Shown one piece after another: positions 18,770 through 27,244 of a stretch of 64,000 nucleotides of DNA. The position numbers and the translations under genes are program-made. How positions within the stretch are numbered: position 1 is the first letter of the stretch; each line of letters begins with the position of its first letter. The notes beneath the pieces are model-generated. The model did no database searches, was not told the origin of the DNA, and saw only the letters and a list, made by a program, of their open reading frames with translations. The stretch is from an uncultured beta proteobacterium. GTDB taxonomy: Bacteria; Pseudomonadota; Gammaproteobacteria; Burkholderiales; SG8-39. Where the stretch lies: positions 41,827 to 105,826 of the forward strand of contig CAIOLO010000028.1 in assembly GCA_903859155.1 (NCBI GenBank). The letters run 5' to 3'.

Positions 18770-18856
18770 CCATTTAGAAGTTCGTTCTGCGAGTAGCCTT
18801 TTTACCGTCAAATTTACCGTCAATCTCATCTGATCCCTGAAAATAGCTTTCAGCAT
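18728..18856 (-). CDS. 42-codon ORF ending in the att core, cassette 2
   Basis: Same length and position as the ORF at 16605-16733: ATG at 18856 after an in-frame TAG, stop in the core. 24 of 42 residues match (for example TV.LTV, DNGL, IEWE). Most codon differences change the amino acid and only about four are silent, so there is no strong sign of protein-level selection. Kept as a candidate only. Confidence 0.25.
   Translation of the reverse strand: MLKAIFRDQMRLTVNLTVKRLLAERTSKWDNGLHMPLTIEWE
18801..18822 (+). repeat. Paired arm-type repeats, cassette 2
   Basis: TTTACCGTCA at 18801-18810 and 18813-18822, 12 bases apart, at core +73 and +85 exactly as in cassette 1. Cassette 1 uses TCTACCGTCA at both positions and cassette 2 uses TTTACCGTCA at both, as if each cassette's ends were matched to its own recombinase. 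Confidence 0.6.
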
Positions 18857-18929
18857 CTATCGGGATGTATCGAGATCTATCGGTGATCTCTTGCGGGTCA
18901 CCTTTCGAGATGTATCGAGATCTATCGGT
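18857..18929 (+). repeat. Phased (C/G)TATCG hexamers and 21-bp direct repeat, cassette 2
   Basis: Hexamers start at 18857, 18867 and 18877 (10-base phase; core +129, +139, +149) and at 18912 and 18922. They sit in a perfect 21-base direct repeat at 18864-18884 and 18909-18929. The hexamer pattern matches cassette 1; the longer repeat is unique to this copy. Likely protein-binding iterons. Confidence 0.65.
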
Positions 18930-19262
18930 TCCCGCGATGCTCATTGGCAACATCAACGAGCGCTTGTGTTGGTCGAAATGGTGCGGAAAAAGTGCCGGCA
19001 TCAAATCAGCTAACTTATTGTCTTTACAGTCTTGTTCGTCGATTTTTTTACCGTCACGGCGGCGCTCCAGAGGCACCAATGGCGTAGGAAACACCAAGAA
19101 CCGTCCCCATCAAATAGCCTAACTGATTGTCGCAAAAAGAATTTTCTAGAAATTTTTTACCGTCATGGGACCAAAAGAACTTTCGATAGAGCCTGTTCTG
19201 CGTCGTCGACCAAGTATGTCGCCTTGACAACAACTATCGCACCAACGCTGTATGGCGTGAAG
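18930..19262. repeat. Duplicated left-end unit with TTTACCGTCA sites, cassette 2
   Basis: A 24-base stretch at 18999-19022 (CATCAAAT...ATTGTC) recurs at 19108-19131 with about 20 of 24 identical. Each is followed by TTTACCGTCA at the same offset (19047-19056 and 19156-19165), giving a 109-base period. A 107-residue minus-strand frame at 18774-19097 crosses this area but its sequence is explained by the repeats. No gene is supported here. Confidence 0.5.
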
Positions 19263-19296
19263 TTGCCGAAGTGTCAGAAATATTAGTATAATTCTG
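19263..19296 (+). promoter_or_regulatory. Promoter and probable operator of the cassette 2 toxin-antitoxin operon
   Basis: TTGCCG (19263-19268), 18 bases, TATAAT (19287-19292). An imperfect inverted repeat CAGAA...TTCTG (19275-19296) overlaps the -10 box, as expected for autorepression. AGGAG at 19303-19307 precedes the ATG at 19315. Confidence 0.65.
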
Positions 19297-19314
19297 CCAT
19301 TCAGGAGATTCGCC

Positions 19315-19911
19315 ATGCAGACCCTTGCCAAACAGGTCCTAGAGCACGCCGCCGGGTTACCGGAGGGCACTCCTTTAGTCAGCAAGGAGCTCTTGCATCT
19401 TGGCAGCCGGGCAGCCGTGGATCAAGTGCTCTCCCGCCTTGTGCGGCGCGGCACGCTGCTTCGGGCGGGTCGTGGCATCTATGTCCGGCCTGTCGAGAGT
19501 CGCTATGGCACCCGTGCGCCTTCAACCGTCAAAATGGTAGAAGGCCTGGCAACCCAGCGCGGCGAAACGATCGTGTCTCACGGTGCTGCAGCCGCGAATG
19601 CGCTCGGCCTCACCACTCAGGTACCCATGCGGGCGGTCTATCTGACCTCCGGGCGGAGCCGTCGCCTGAAGTTGGGAGCACAGACGGTCGAATTCCGGCA
19701 CGCACCGATCTGGCAATTGATCCTCCCCGGCCGCGTTGCCGGCGATGTCGTGCGGGCACTGGCTTGGTTGGGTCCCGAAAAAGCCGGAGAGGCAATCGGG
19801 ACGTTGCGCAGCAAGCTACCTCCGTCCGAGCTAGAAGAAGTCGCGGCGGCGCGCGTACGGTTACCGACATGGATGGCCCAAGAGGTCAGCGCGCTCGTAA
19901 CCCATGGCTGA
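19315..19911 (+). CDS. DUF6088/AbiEi-like antitoxin, cassette 2
   Basis: 198 residues. The N-terminal winged-helix pattern (LHLGSRAAVDQVLSRLVRRG, then LLRAGRGIYVRP) is typical of DUF6088 proteins, a short relative of AbiEi found beside AbiEii-type toxins. The second half (VYLTSGRSRRLKLG, FRHAPIWQLILPGR) is the toxin-facing domain by analogy. The coding sequence overlaps the toxin start by 8 bases. It differs from the 272-residue antitoxin of cassette 1, so the two pairs are not recent duplicates. Confidence 0.82.
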   Translation: MQTLAKQVLEHAAGLPEGTPLVSKELLHLGSRAAVDQVLSRLVRRGTLLRAGRGIYVRPVESRYGTRAPSTVKMVEGLATQRGETIVSHGAAAANALGLTTQVPMRAVYLTSGRSRRLKLGAQTVEFRHAPIWQLILPGRVAGDVVRALAWLGPEKAGEAIGTLRSKLPPSELEEVAAARVRLPTWMAQEVSALVTHG

Positions 19912-20917
19912 GTTCTTCCAGCTCTCCACCACAGAACGTCTGGATGCGCTCAACGCAGTCGCCGATATATCTGGCTTGCCCCCTCACCTGCTGGAAAAGG
20001 ACATATGGGTCGTCTGGGCTCTGCACCAGCTCTTTACCGGCCCGTATGCAAAGCATCTCGTATTCAAGGGCGGCACGTCCTTGTCGAAAGCCTACGGAGT
20101 CATCCGGCGCTTTTCCGAGGACGTGGATCTGACCTACGACATTCGTGCCATCGCAGGCGATCTGGTTGGCGATTCCGATGCGCCTCTGCCGGCCACCAAG
20201 AGCCAGGAAAAAAGGTGGAGCAAGGAGATTCGTACAAGGCTGTCGGACTGGGTTGCCACTGAGATCGTGCCACAGATCAAGCAAGCTTTCGATCTCAATG
20301 GTTTGCCGGCAACGGTGCGTGCCGAAGGCGACAAAGTGTTCATCGATTACGTACCGCTGGTCACTGGAACAGGCTATGTATCGCCCGCCGTCATGTTGGA
20401 ATTCGGCGCCCGCTCCACCGGCGAACCCAGCGAGTCACGCGTCATTCGGTGTGATGCCGCTGAATTCCTCGATGCCGTGACGTTTCCCACCGCTGCGTCT
20501 GAGGTCATGCGTCCGGAGCGAACATTCTGGGAAAAAGCCACCGCGATTCACGTGTTTTGTGCTCAAGGGGCATTCCGTGGTGGCGATCGTTTCGCACGTC
20601 ATTGGCACGATGTAACCCGCCTTGATGCCGCCGGATTCGCCGACACCGCAATCGCGGACTCAATGATTGCCCGTGCAGTTGCTGATCACAAAAACGTCTT
20701 CTTCGCCGAGAAGAACCGACATGGCGAAGTCATCAACTATCACGCTGCTGTCACGGGTGGACTCCAACTCGTTCCCGACGACGACGCGCTGGCAAAATTA
20801 GCTGCCGACTATCAACAGATGGTCGATGACGGTTTGTTCCTCGATGAGGTCGAGCCATTTGAGGCATTGCTGGATCGATGCCGGGCAATCCAGGCGAAAG
20901 CCAACGCGATTCGGTGA
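19904..20917 (+). CDS. AbiEii/AbiGii-family nucleotidyltransferase toxin, cassette 2
   Basis: 337 residues. The signature FKGGTSLSKAYG (G56-G57) and FSEDVDL (D73, D75) give the nucleotidyltransferase active site. PERTFWEKATAIH and RHWHDVTRL are the later motifs of this branch (nucleotidyl transferase AbiEii/AbiGii). Sequence and layout differ clearly from the cassette 1 toxin. Predicted to modify RNA and halt growth when unopposed; RNA target unknown. Confidence 0.87.
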   Translation: MAEFFQLSTTERLDALNAVADISGLPPHLLEKDIWVVWALHQLFTGPYAKHLVFKGGTSLSKAYGVIRRFSEDVDLTYDIRAIAGDLVGDSDAPLPATKSQEKRWSKEIRTRLSDWVATEIVPQIKQAFDLNGLPATVRAEGDKVFIDYVPLVTGTGYVSPAVMLEFGARSTGEPSESRVIRCDAAEFLDAVTFPTAASEVMRPERTFWEKATAIHVFCAQGAFRGGDRFARHWHDVTRLDAAGFADTAIADSMIARAVADHKNVFFAEKNRHGEVINYHAAVTGGLQLVPDDDALAKLAADYQQMVDDGLFLDEVEPFEALLDRCRAIQAKANAIR

Positions 20918-20967
20918 CAAAAATAGTCTTTCATCGAAATCGAACGCGTAGCGCCGCGGACCTATGA

Positions 20968-21019
20968 GATACAAATCCTCGGCAAATGCAGTAATTCATC
21001 CGATGATTTGTATCATCGG
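20968..21019 (+). repeat. Long inverted repeat after the cassette 2 toxin
   Basis: GATACAAATCCTCGG (20968-20982) pairs with CCGATGATTTGTATC (21000-21014), 14 of 15 positions, 17-base loop. The right arm also forms a perfect 8-base hairpin by itself: CCGATGAT (21000-21007), TTGT, ATCATCGG (21012-21019). No T-run follows, so it is not a standard terminator. The two structures exclude each other. Confidence 0.5.
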
Positions 21020-21158
21020 CGAAAGATTCTTCATGGGTAAAAATTCGCTGATTCAGGCAAGTTTGCTGCGCGGTAAATGTCGCTTTAGAGAGCCTTCGCC
21101 TCCCGGCGTTTCCGCGCCGAGCTGATCGGTTGCGCCGCCCTCCTTGAGTAAAAGGACT

Positions 21159-21314
21159 TTTACCGTCACATGAAAACGCGGGCTACGGATACCTTAACCC
21201 TATATTTCATCGACGATTTCACGCATTATTTTTACCGTCAGGCCGAAATCCTGCGTGACGGTAAACTTTTCGGCGTCGCATCGCGCCTAATTTTTACCGT
21301 CAGATTTACCGTCA
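21159..21314. repeat. Right-end arm-type repeats, cassette 2
   Basis: TTTACCGTCA at 21159-21168, 21231-21240, 21293-21302 and 21305-21314, and in reverse at 21256-21265. The 21293/21305 pair keeps the 12-base spacing of the left-end pairs. Cassette 1 has no such right end: only 55 bases separate its antitoxin start from the next core. Confidence 0.6.
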
Positions 21315-21484
21315 AAATTGCGTGGATGCCCAAGTGCTGCGCACCCACCGAAAAACAAAACTTTCTTTACAATTCAATGGCTTGAACTGAAATGCGCACT
21401 CGGTTTACTATGTCCAACATATAGTTGATAGCTCAACGTAACATATTGATATTAATATCTATTTTCCGTCGCTTTTCATGACAA

Positions 21485-21496
21485 TCACTCCCACTC
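21485..21496 (-). other. Core of the guaA att site
   Basis: The 12 bases TCACTCCCACTC, the complement of the last guaA codons and stop, occur again at 16605 and 18728 in the same orientation. This copy belongs to the intact gene. Confidence 0.7.
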
Positions 21497-23092
21497 GATG
21501 GTCGCCGGCGGTTTGCTGGAAATATCGTAGACCACGCGATTGATCCCTCGCACCTCATTGATAATCCGGTTGGCGACGCGTCCGAGCAGCGCGTGGGGCA
21601 ATTCCGCCCATTGCGCGGTCATAAAATCGCTGGTCTGCACCGCGCGCAACGCCACAACGAATTCGTAAGTGCGGCCGTCGCCCATGACACCCACCGATTT
21701 TACTGGCAGGAAAACGGCAAATGCCTGCGACGTCGCCTCATACCAGTTGCTCGCCCCCTCTCCCGCAGTGGCGCCGTCCACCGGCGTATTGCGGAGTTCC
21801 TCCATGAAAATGGCATCCGCCCTGCGCAGCAAATCGGCGTAATCTCGCCTCACTTCGCCCAGAATGCGCACTCCAAGCCCCGGGCCCGGGAAGGGGTGGC
21901 GGAAAACCATTTCGCGAGGCAATCCCAGCGCAATTCCGAGTTCGCGCACCTCGTCCTTGAACAGCTCACGCAACGGTTCGAGGAGTTTGAGGTGCAGCGT
22001 TTCGGGCAGGCCGCCGACATTGTGATGCGACTTGATGCTGGCGGCTTTTTTGGTCTTCCCGCCGGCAGACTCGATGACATCCGGATAAATGGTGCCCTGC
22101 GCAAGCCATTTGGCTTGCGGGAGCTTTTTTGCCTCGGACTGAAACACCTCGACAAATTCAGCGCCGATGATCTTGCGTTTCTTTTCCGGATCGACGACGC
22201 CGGTCAGCTTGCCCATGAAGGCATCACTGGCATCGACGTGCAAGACCTTGACACCCATGTGCCGTGCGAAGGTTCCCATTACCTGCGCGGCTTCGTTCAA
22301 GCGCAGCAGGCCGTGATCGACGAAAACACAGGTAAGCTGGGAGCCGATCGCTCTATGAATGAGGGCAGCCGCCACCGAAGAGTCGACCCCTCCGGAGAGA
22401 CCCAGGATCACTTCGTCCTGGCCAACCTCGGCGCGAATTCTGGCCACTGCTTCAGCAACGTAGTCGGGCATATTCCAATCGCCGGGACAGGCGCACACGT
22501 CACGGACAAAGCGATGCAGGATTGCCCTCCCCTGCCGGGTGTGGGTGACTTCCGGATGAAACTGCACCGCATAGAAATGCCGAGCTTCATCGGCCATTCC
22601 GGCGATCGGACAGGCGTCATTGGAGGCCATGACCTTGAATCCCGGGGGAAGCTCAATGACCTTGTCGCCATGGCTCATCCATACCTTGAGCATCCCGAAT
22701 CCTTCCGGAGTGCCATAGTCCTGAATATCCCTGAACAGGGTGGTGTGCCCCCGTGCGCGCACTTCGGCATAGCCAAACTCACGCACTTTTCCTGGTTCGA
22801 CTTTTCCGCCCAGCTGGTGCGCCATCGTCTGCATGCCGTAGCAGATGCCCAGCACCGGCACCCCGACCTGGAATACCGCCAGCGGCGCCCTGGCGGCACC
22901 TTCGTCATAGGTTGAGAGGTGACTGCCCGAAAGTATGATGCCGCTCGCACCAAAGTGCTGCACGAACTCATCGCTCACATCCCAGGGATGGATCTCGCAG
23001 TACACCCGCGACTCGCGCACGCGGCGCGCGATCAGTTGCGTGACTTGCGACCCGAAATCAAGAATCAGAATCTTCCGGTGTGCGCTGCCCAT
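21485..23092 (-). CDS. guaA: GMP synthase (glutamine-hydrolysing)
   Basis: Converts XMP to GMP using glutamine. 535 residues from the ATG at 23092 ([16 protein letters not shown]), which best fits the family; a GTG at 23128 would add 12 residues. Glutaminase domain with GICYGMQ, ATP-pyrophosphatase loop SGGVDSSV, and a C-terminal dimer domain ending [11 protein letters not shown]. The gene is intact although its last 12 bases are the core of the adjoining repeats, as expected when an element inserts at a gene end and restores it. Downstream of guaB on the same strand. Confidence 0.96.
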   Translation of the reverse strand: MGSAHRKILILDFGSQVTQLIARRVRESRVYCEIHPWDVSDEFVQHFGASGIILSGSHLSTYDEGAARAPLAVFQVGVPVLGICYGMQTMAHQLGGKVEPGKVREFGYAEVRARGHTTLFRDIQDYGTPEGFGMLKVWMSHGDKVIELPPGFKVMASNDACPIAGMADEARHFYAVQFHPEVTHTRQGRAILHRFVRDVCACPGDWNMPDYVAEAVARIRAEVGQDEVILGLSGGVDSSVAAALIHRAIGSQLTCVFVDHGLLRLNEAAQVMGTFARHMGVKVLHVDASDAFMGKLTGVVDPEKKRKIIGAEFVEVFQSEAKKLPQAKWLAQGTIYPDVIESAGGKTKKAASIKSHHNVGGLPETLHLKLLEPLRELFKDEVRELGIALGLPREMVFRHPFPGPGLGVRILGEVRRDYADLLRRADAIFMEELRNTPVDGATAGEGASNWYEATSQAFAVFLPVKSVGVMGDGRTYEFVVALRAVQTSDFMTAQWAELPHALLGRVANRIINEVRGINRVVYDISSKPPATIEWE

Positions 23093-23129
23093 GCCGGCAT
23101 CCACCGCGACCGCTGCTTTATCGAGCACG

Positions 23130-24650
<1,521 letters not shown>

Positions 24651-24799
24651 TCACCGGTACCGGCTGTTCTGCTTTCGGATAGCTTGAAGTAATTGCGTTT
24701 CTCAGGTGGTTTTTCGCTTCGCAGCCCCACGGGCCGCAGCCCACGAATTGACGCTACACTCGAAAATCGCTAATGTGATTCCAAACACTTGCCAGGAAT

Positions 24800-25276
24800 A
24801 TGACGATGAAGCCATGGATTGTATTGATTGCAATTTCTTCATTTTTTGGCGTGGCCCATGCGCAGATCAACAAGTGCATCGATGCGACCGGCAAAACGGT
24901 CTATTCACAGGGGGCGTGCCCCAAGGGTGCCAAGGCCTCCAGGATTGCCACAGCGCCCACCGCCAGTTCAGCCACCAAGGCGGGAGATGCTGCCAGCGGC
25001 GGTGGCGGCCCCAAGTCCACGGCGGAACTTGAGCAGGAATTCCGCAAGCGCCAGCAGGAACAGGCCGACGCCCGCAAGAAGGACGAAGAACGTCTGGCGC
25101 AGTCCAAAAACGACCAGGAGAACTGCGAAGCTGCTCGCCGGCAACTTGCTGGATTCGAGTTGGGCGGGCGACAGTCGAGCATCAACGAGAAAGGCGAGCG
25201 CATTTTCATGGAAGATGCCCAAATCGAGCAGGAAAAGCAGCGTGCCCGGCAGGCGGTTGCCACATCCTGCAAATAG
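24800..25276 (+). CDS. Secreted DUF4124-domain protein
   Basis: 158 residues. Signal peptide MTMKPWIVLIAISSFFGVAHA with cleavage after AHA, then the DUF4124 pattern INKCIDATGKTVYSQGACP, a Gly/Ser/Ala stretch, and a charged helix rich in Glu, Gln and Lys (about 72-115) with a final Cys pair. Periplasmic. DUF4124 proteins have no assigned role. AGGA lies just upstream of the ATG. Divergent from guaB. Confidence 0.8.
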   Translation: MTMKPWIVLIAISSFFGVAHAQINKCIDATGKTVYSQGACPKGAKASRIATAPTASSATKAGDAASGGGGPKSTAELEQEFRKRQQEQADARKKDEERLAQSKNDQENCEAARRQLAGFELGGRQSSINEKGERIFMEDAQIEQEKQRARQAVATSCK

Positions 25277-25288
25277 CTCTACGCAGAT

Positions 25289-25582
25289 CTACTTCTTTGT
25301 TCTGCGTGTGCGCTCGGCGCGACGCCTGCGCGATGCTTTGGGATCCACGGTGAGCGCACGATAAATCTCCACCCTGTCCCCTTCGATGACCGGGGCTTCT
25401 GCCCTAAGCCGCCTGCCGAATATTCCGACCCGATTCCTGGCCAGATCGATTTCCGGAAATTCTTCCCTGATGCCGCTGGCGACGATGGCATCGGCAATCG
25501 TTGAATTCGCATTCAGTTCTATTTGTCGAAGTGCTTGAGAATGCGGCAGGGCGTAGATCACCTCGACATTGATCCGCGTCAT
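25289..25582 (-). CDS. RnfH-family ubiquitin-fold protein (RatB/UPF0125)
   Basis: 97 residues of the RnfH family: INVEVIYALPHSQALRQIEL, a central IDLARNRVGIFGRRL and VIEGDRVEIYRALTVDPK, then a basic tail. The family adopts a beta-grasp fold; function not settled. Its ATG overlaps the ratA stop (ATGA), the usual ratA-rnfH pairing. Confidence 0.88.
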   Translation of the reverse strand: MTRINVEVIYALPHSQALRQIELNANSTIADAIVASGIREEFPEIDLARNRVGIFGRRLRAEAPVIEGDRVEIYRALTVDPKASRRRRAERTRRTKK

Positions 25583-26016
25583 TTCTCACCGTACAAAGCT
25601 TCGGCGCGGTGGACGAAAGCATCGACAAAGGTATTTGCAATATGGTCGAAAACCGAGCCCACGACGCGCTCAAGCAGTCCGCTGGACAGTTGATATTCCA
25701 GATACAGGCTTACTTTCGAAGCCTGCGGCGCCAGGGCATCAAAGCGCCAGGTTCCCTTGAGGTGTCGAAAAGGGCCTGAGAGGAGATTCATTTCAATCTG
25801 GCACCCAGGCTGGTTGTAATTACGGGTGGAAAACTTCTGCCGGATGCCATGGTAGGACACATGCAGCGTCGCCACAATCGACGAGGAATCGTGCAGATCC
25901 AGTTCTGCGGCGCTGCACCAGGGCAGGAATTCCGGATACGACTTGATATCGGCCACCAGGTCATACAAGACCTGCGCCGGAAAATTCACCAATGCCGAGC
26001 GTTGCACCTTGACCAT
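25579..26016 (-). CDS. ratA: RatA/COQ10-type START-domain protein
   Basis: 145 residues: [29 protein letters not shown] and the C-terminal helix [20 protein letters not shown]. In E. coli RatA was described as blocking 70S assembly, while the wider family includes ubiquinone-binding COQ10 proteins; which role applies here is open. Divergent from smpB, the common arrangement. Confidence 0.88.
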   Translation of the reverse strand: MVKVQRSALVNFPAQVLYDLVADIKSYPEFLPWCSAAELDLHDSSSIVATLHVSYHGIRQKFSTRNYNQPGCQIEMNLLSGPFRHLKGTWRFDALAPQASKVSLYLEYQLSSGLLERVVGSVFDHIANTFVDAFVHRAEALYGEK

Positions 26017-26053
26017 GTTGTTACAATCGATTCATGAACAAGGCCGTACACAC

Positions 26054-26503
26054 ATGAGTATCGTCGAAAACCGCAAGGCGTTTCATGACTATTTCGTTGA
26101 GGAGCGATTCGAGGCGGGACTGGTCCTCTCCGGATGGGAAGTCAAGGCGATTCGCGCCGGCCGCGCCCAGTTGAAGGAAGCCTATGTGATTGTTCGAAAC
26201 GGCGAAATATTCCTGATTGGCGCACACATCTCCGCCCTTCCAGAAGCGTCTACACACGTCCAGCCCGATCCGGTGCGAACGCGCAAGCTCCTGCTCCACG
26301 CCGAGGAAATCCACAAACTCGTGGTGAAGGTTGAGCGCGCCGGATACGCGCTGATTCCGCTTAATCTTCATTACACCGGGGGTCGCATAAAGCTGGAAAT
26401 CGGCCTTGCTCGGGGCAAAAAACAGCACGACAAACGCGAGGCGGAAAAAGATCGCGATTGGAAACGCGAGCAGCAGCAGTTATTGCGCACGCGAAACCGT
26501 TGA
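26054..26503 (+). CDS. smpB: tmRNA-binding protein SmpB
   Basis: Delivers tmRNA to stalled ribosomes for trans-translation. 149 residues from the ATG at 26054 ([20 protein letters not shown]); longer frames upstream run over the ratA start. [14 protein letters not shown]-like [18 protein letters not shown] and the basic C-terminal tail are intact. The 3' end overlaps the ppsA remnant on the other strand by 24 bases. Confidence 0.95.
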   Translation: MSIVENRKAFHDYFVEERFEAGLVLSGWEVKAIRAGRAQLKEAYVIVRNGEIFLIGAHISALPEASTHVQPDPVRTRKLLLHAEEIHKLVVKVERAGYALIPLNLHYTGGRIKLEIGLARGKKQHDKREAEKDRDWKREQQQLLRTRNR

Positions 26504-26872
26504 AATCATATCGTTTGCGCCGGCTGCTGCTTCGCGCCCCGCGATAATCCTGGATATATGCAGCCACTCCTGAAAGCCAGACTCAGTATCGGCGCTGAAC
26601 ATCACCCCCGACGCGCCCTGACCGCTTCGCATCATTTTCTTTACGCCGGCCGAGAGCGAGACTGAAAGGTGCTCGAATCCCTTGCGAATCCGATAGGAAA
26701 TGGCACGATCGTTGTATAACGAAGCGAACACACGCCGAATGGCATCAAGAACATTATCCAGACCGTGAGTATTGAAAAAACGCTCCTGCTGTCCGGCATT
26801 CTTACCGCCGACCGAATCAGCATCGCTCATGCGAAGCTGATCAAACCCCACTATATATCCGGGTGAATTCAT
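26480..26872 (-). pseudogene. ppsA: Remnant of phosphoenolpyruvate synthase (ppsA)
   Basis: 130 codons where the intact enzyme has about 790. The N-terminus (VGFDQLRMSDADSVGGKNA) jumps straight to GQQERFFNTHGLDNVLDAIR, which in PpsA lies more than 100 residues later, then FASLYNDRAISYRIRKGF and SGVMFSADTESGFQ. The match ends there and an unrelated 30-residue tail runs to a stop inside smpB. The first deletion is in frame; more than 500 C-terminal residues, with the catalytic His domain and PEP-binding barrel, are gone. Cannot be active. Confidence 0.85.
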
Positions 26873-26966
26873 CGTGCGAACCTGGCCGATTTGCAGGAGA
26901 CGGGGAAAGACGACATTTTACCCATTACGCACCGCTCAATGCGCTTACCGTGACGCCAGGAAAACA

Positions 26967-27244
26967 AAAATACCGCAACAGCAGCGTACCGCGTTCATCG
27001 TCCCCGACGGGACCGGGATTACCGCGGAAATGCTCGCTCACAGCCTGCTCACGCAGTTCGAAAATATCGGATTCCAGCAGGTGACCATTCCATTCGTCGA
27101 CAGCTCCGGCGCCGCGAAGGCATACGCCGGGTCAATTCCACCAGCAAATCAATCGAGGAAATTGCCACAACCATCGCGCAGAAATTCAAACTTGACCGCA
27201 AGGTGTACCAGTCAAACCCATGGCGCCGCCCGTTATTGCGATAG
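26967..27244 (+). pseudogene. ppsR: Remnant of PEP synthase regulatory protein (ppsR)
   Basis: Two pieces of the bifunctional kinase/phosphorylase that controls PpsA. The N-terminal part (RTAFIVPDGTGITAEMLAHS, then TIPFVDSSGAAKAYA) reads to about 27125. From 27128, in another frame, the C-terminal end continues (RVNSTSKSIEEIATTIAQKF, KLDRKVY) to a TAG at 27242. Roughly 180-190 middle codons, with the nucleotide-binding core, are missing. It diverges from the ppsA remnant as the intact pair does. The end overlaps the 3' end of the TrmH-family gene. Confidence 0.82.

Larger units (their letters stand above)
20918..21484. other. Right end of cassette 2 up to guaA
   Basis: 567 bases without a convincing gene. 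It contains a large inverted repeat just past the toxin (20968-21014) and six ACCGTCA-type sites at 21159-21314. A 71-residue plus-strand frame (21170-21385) is judged spurious because repeat-derived FTVRFTVK dominates it. Confidence 0.5.
16605..21496. mobile_element. Tandem pair of integrase-less cassettes at the guaA 3' end
   Basis: Two segments, 16605-18727 (about 2.1 kb) and 18728-21484 (about 2.8 kb). Each is bounded on the left by a copy of the last bases of guaA (core TCACTCCCACTC, the complement of the IEWE-stop codons). The true guaA end at 21485-21496 closes the right. Each carries one AbiE-type antitoxin/toxin pair. No integrase, excisionase or conjugation gene is present. The 3' end of guaA is a known integration site for genomic islands; that these two arose by integrase-mediated capture is inference from the repeats and site layout. 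Confidence 0.75.

Noticed and set aside
18774..19097. 107-residue minus-strand ORF as an integrase or regulator
   Set aside because: Its residues repeat (TDRSRYI twice) because it runs through the 21-bp repeats; no recombinase motif is present.
16678..21314. TTTACCGTCA repeats as a transcription-factor regulon or a CRISPR array
   Set aside because: Spacing is irregular except for the 12-base pairs, spacers are not uniform and there are no cas genes. Position relative to the guaA-end copies fits recombinase arm sites better.
21170..21385. 71-residue plus-strand ORF before guaA
   Set aside because: Dominated by peptide encoded by the TTTACCGTCA repeats; no ribosome site and no family.
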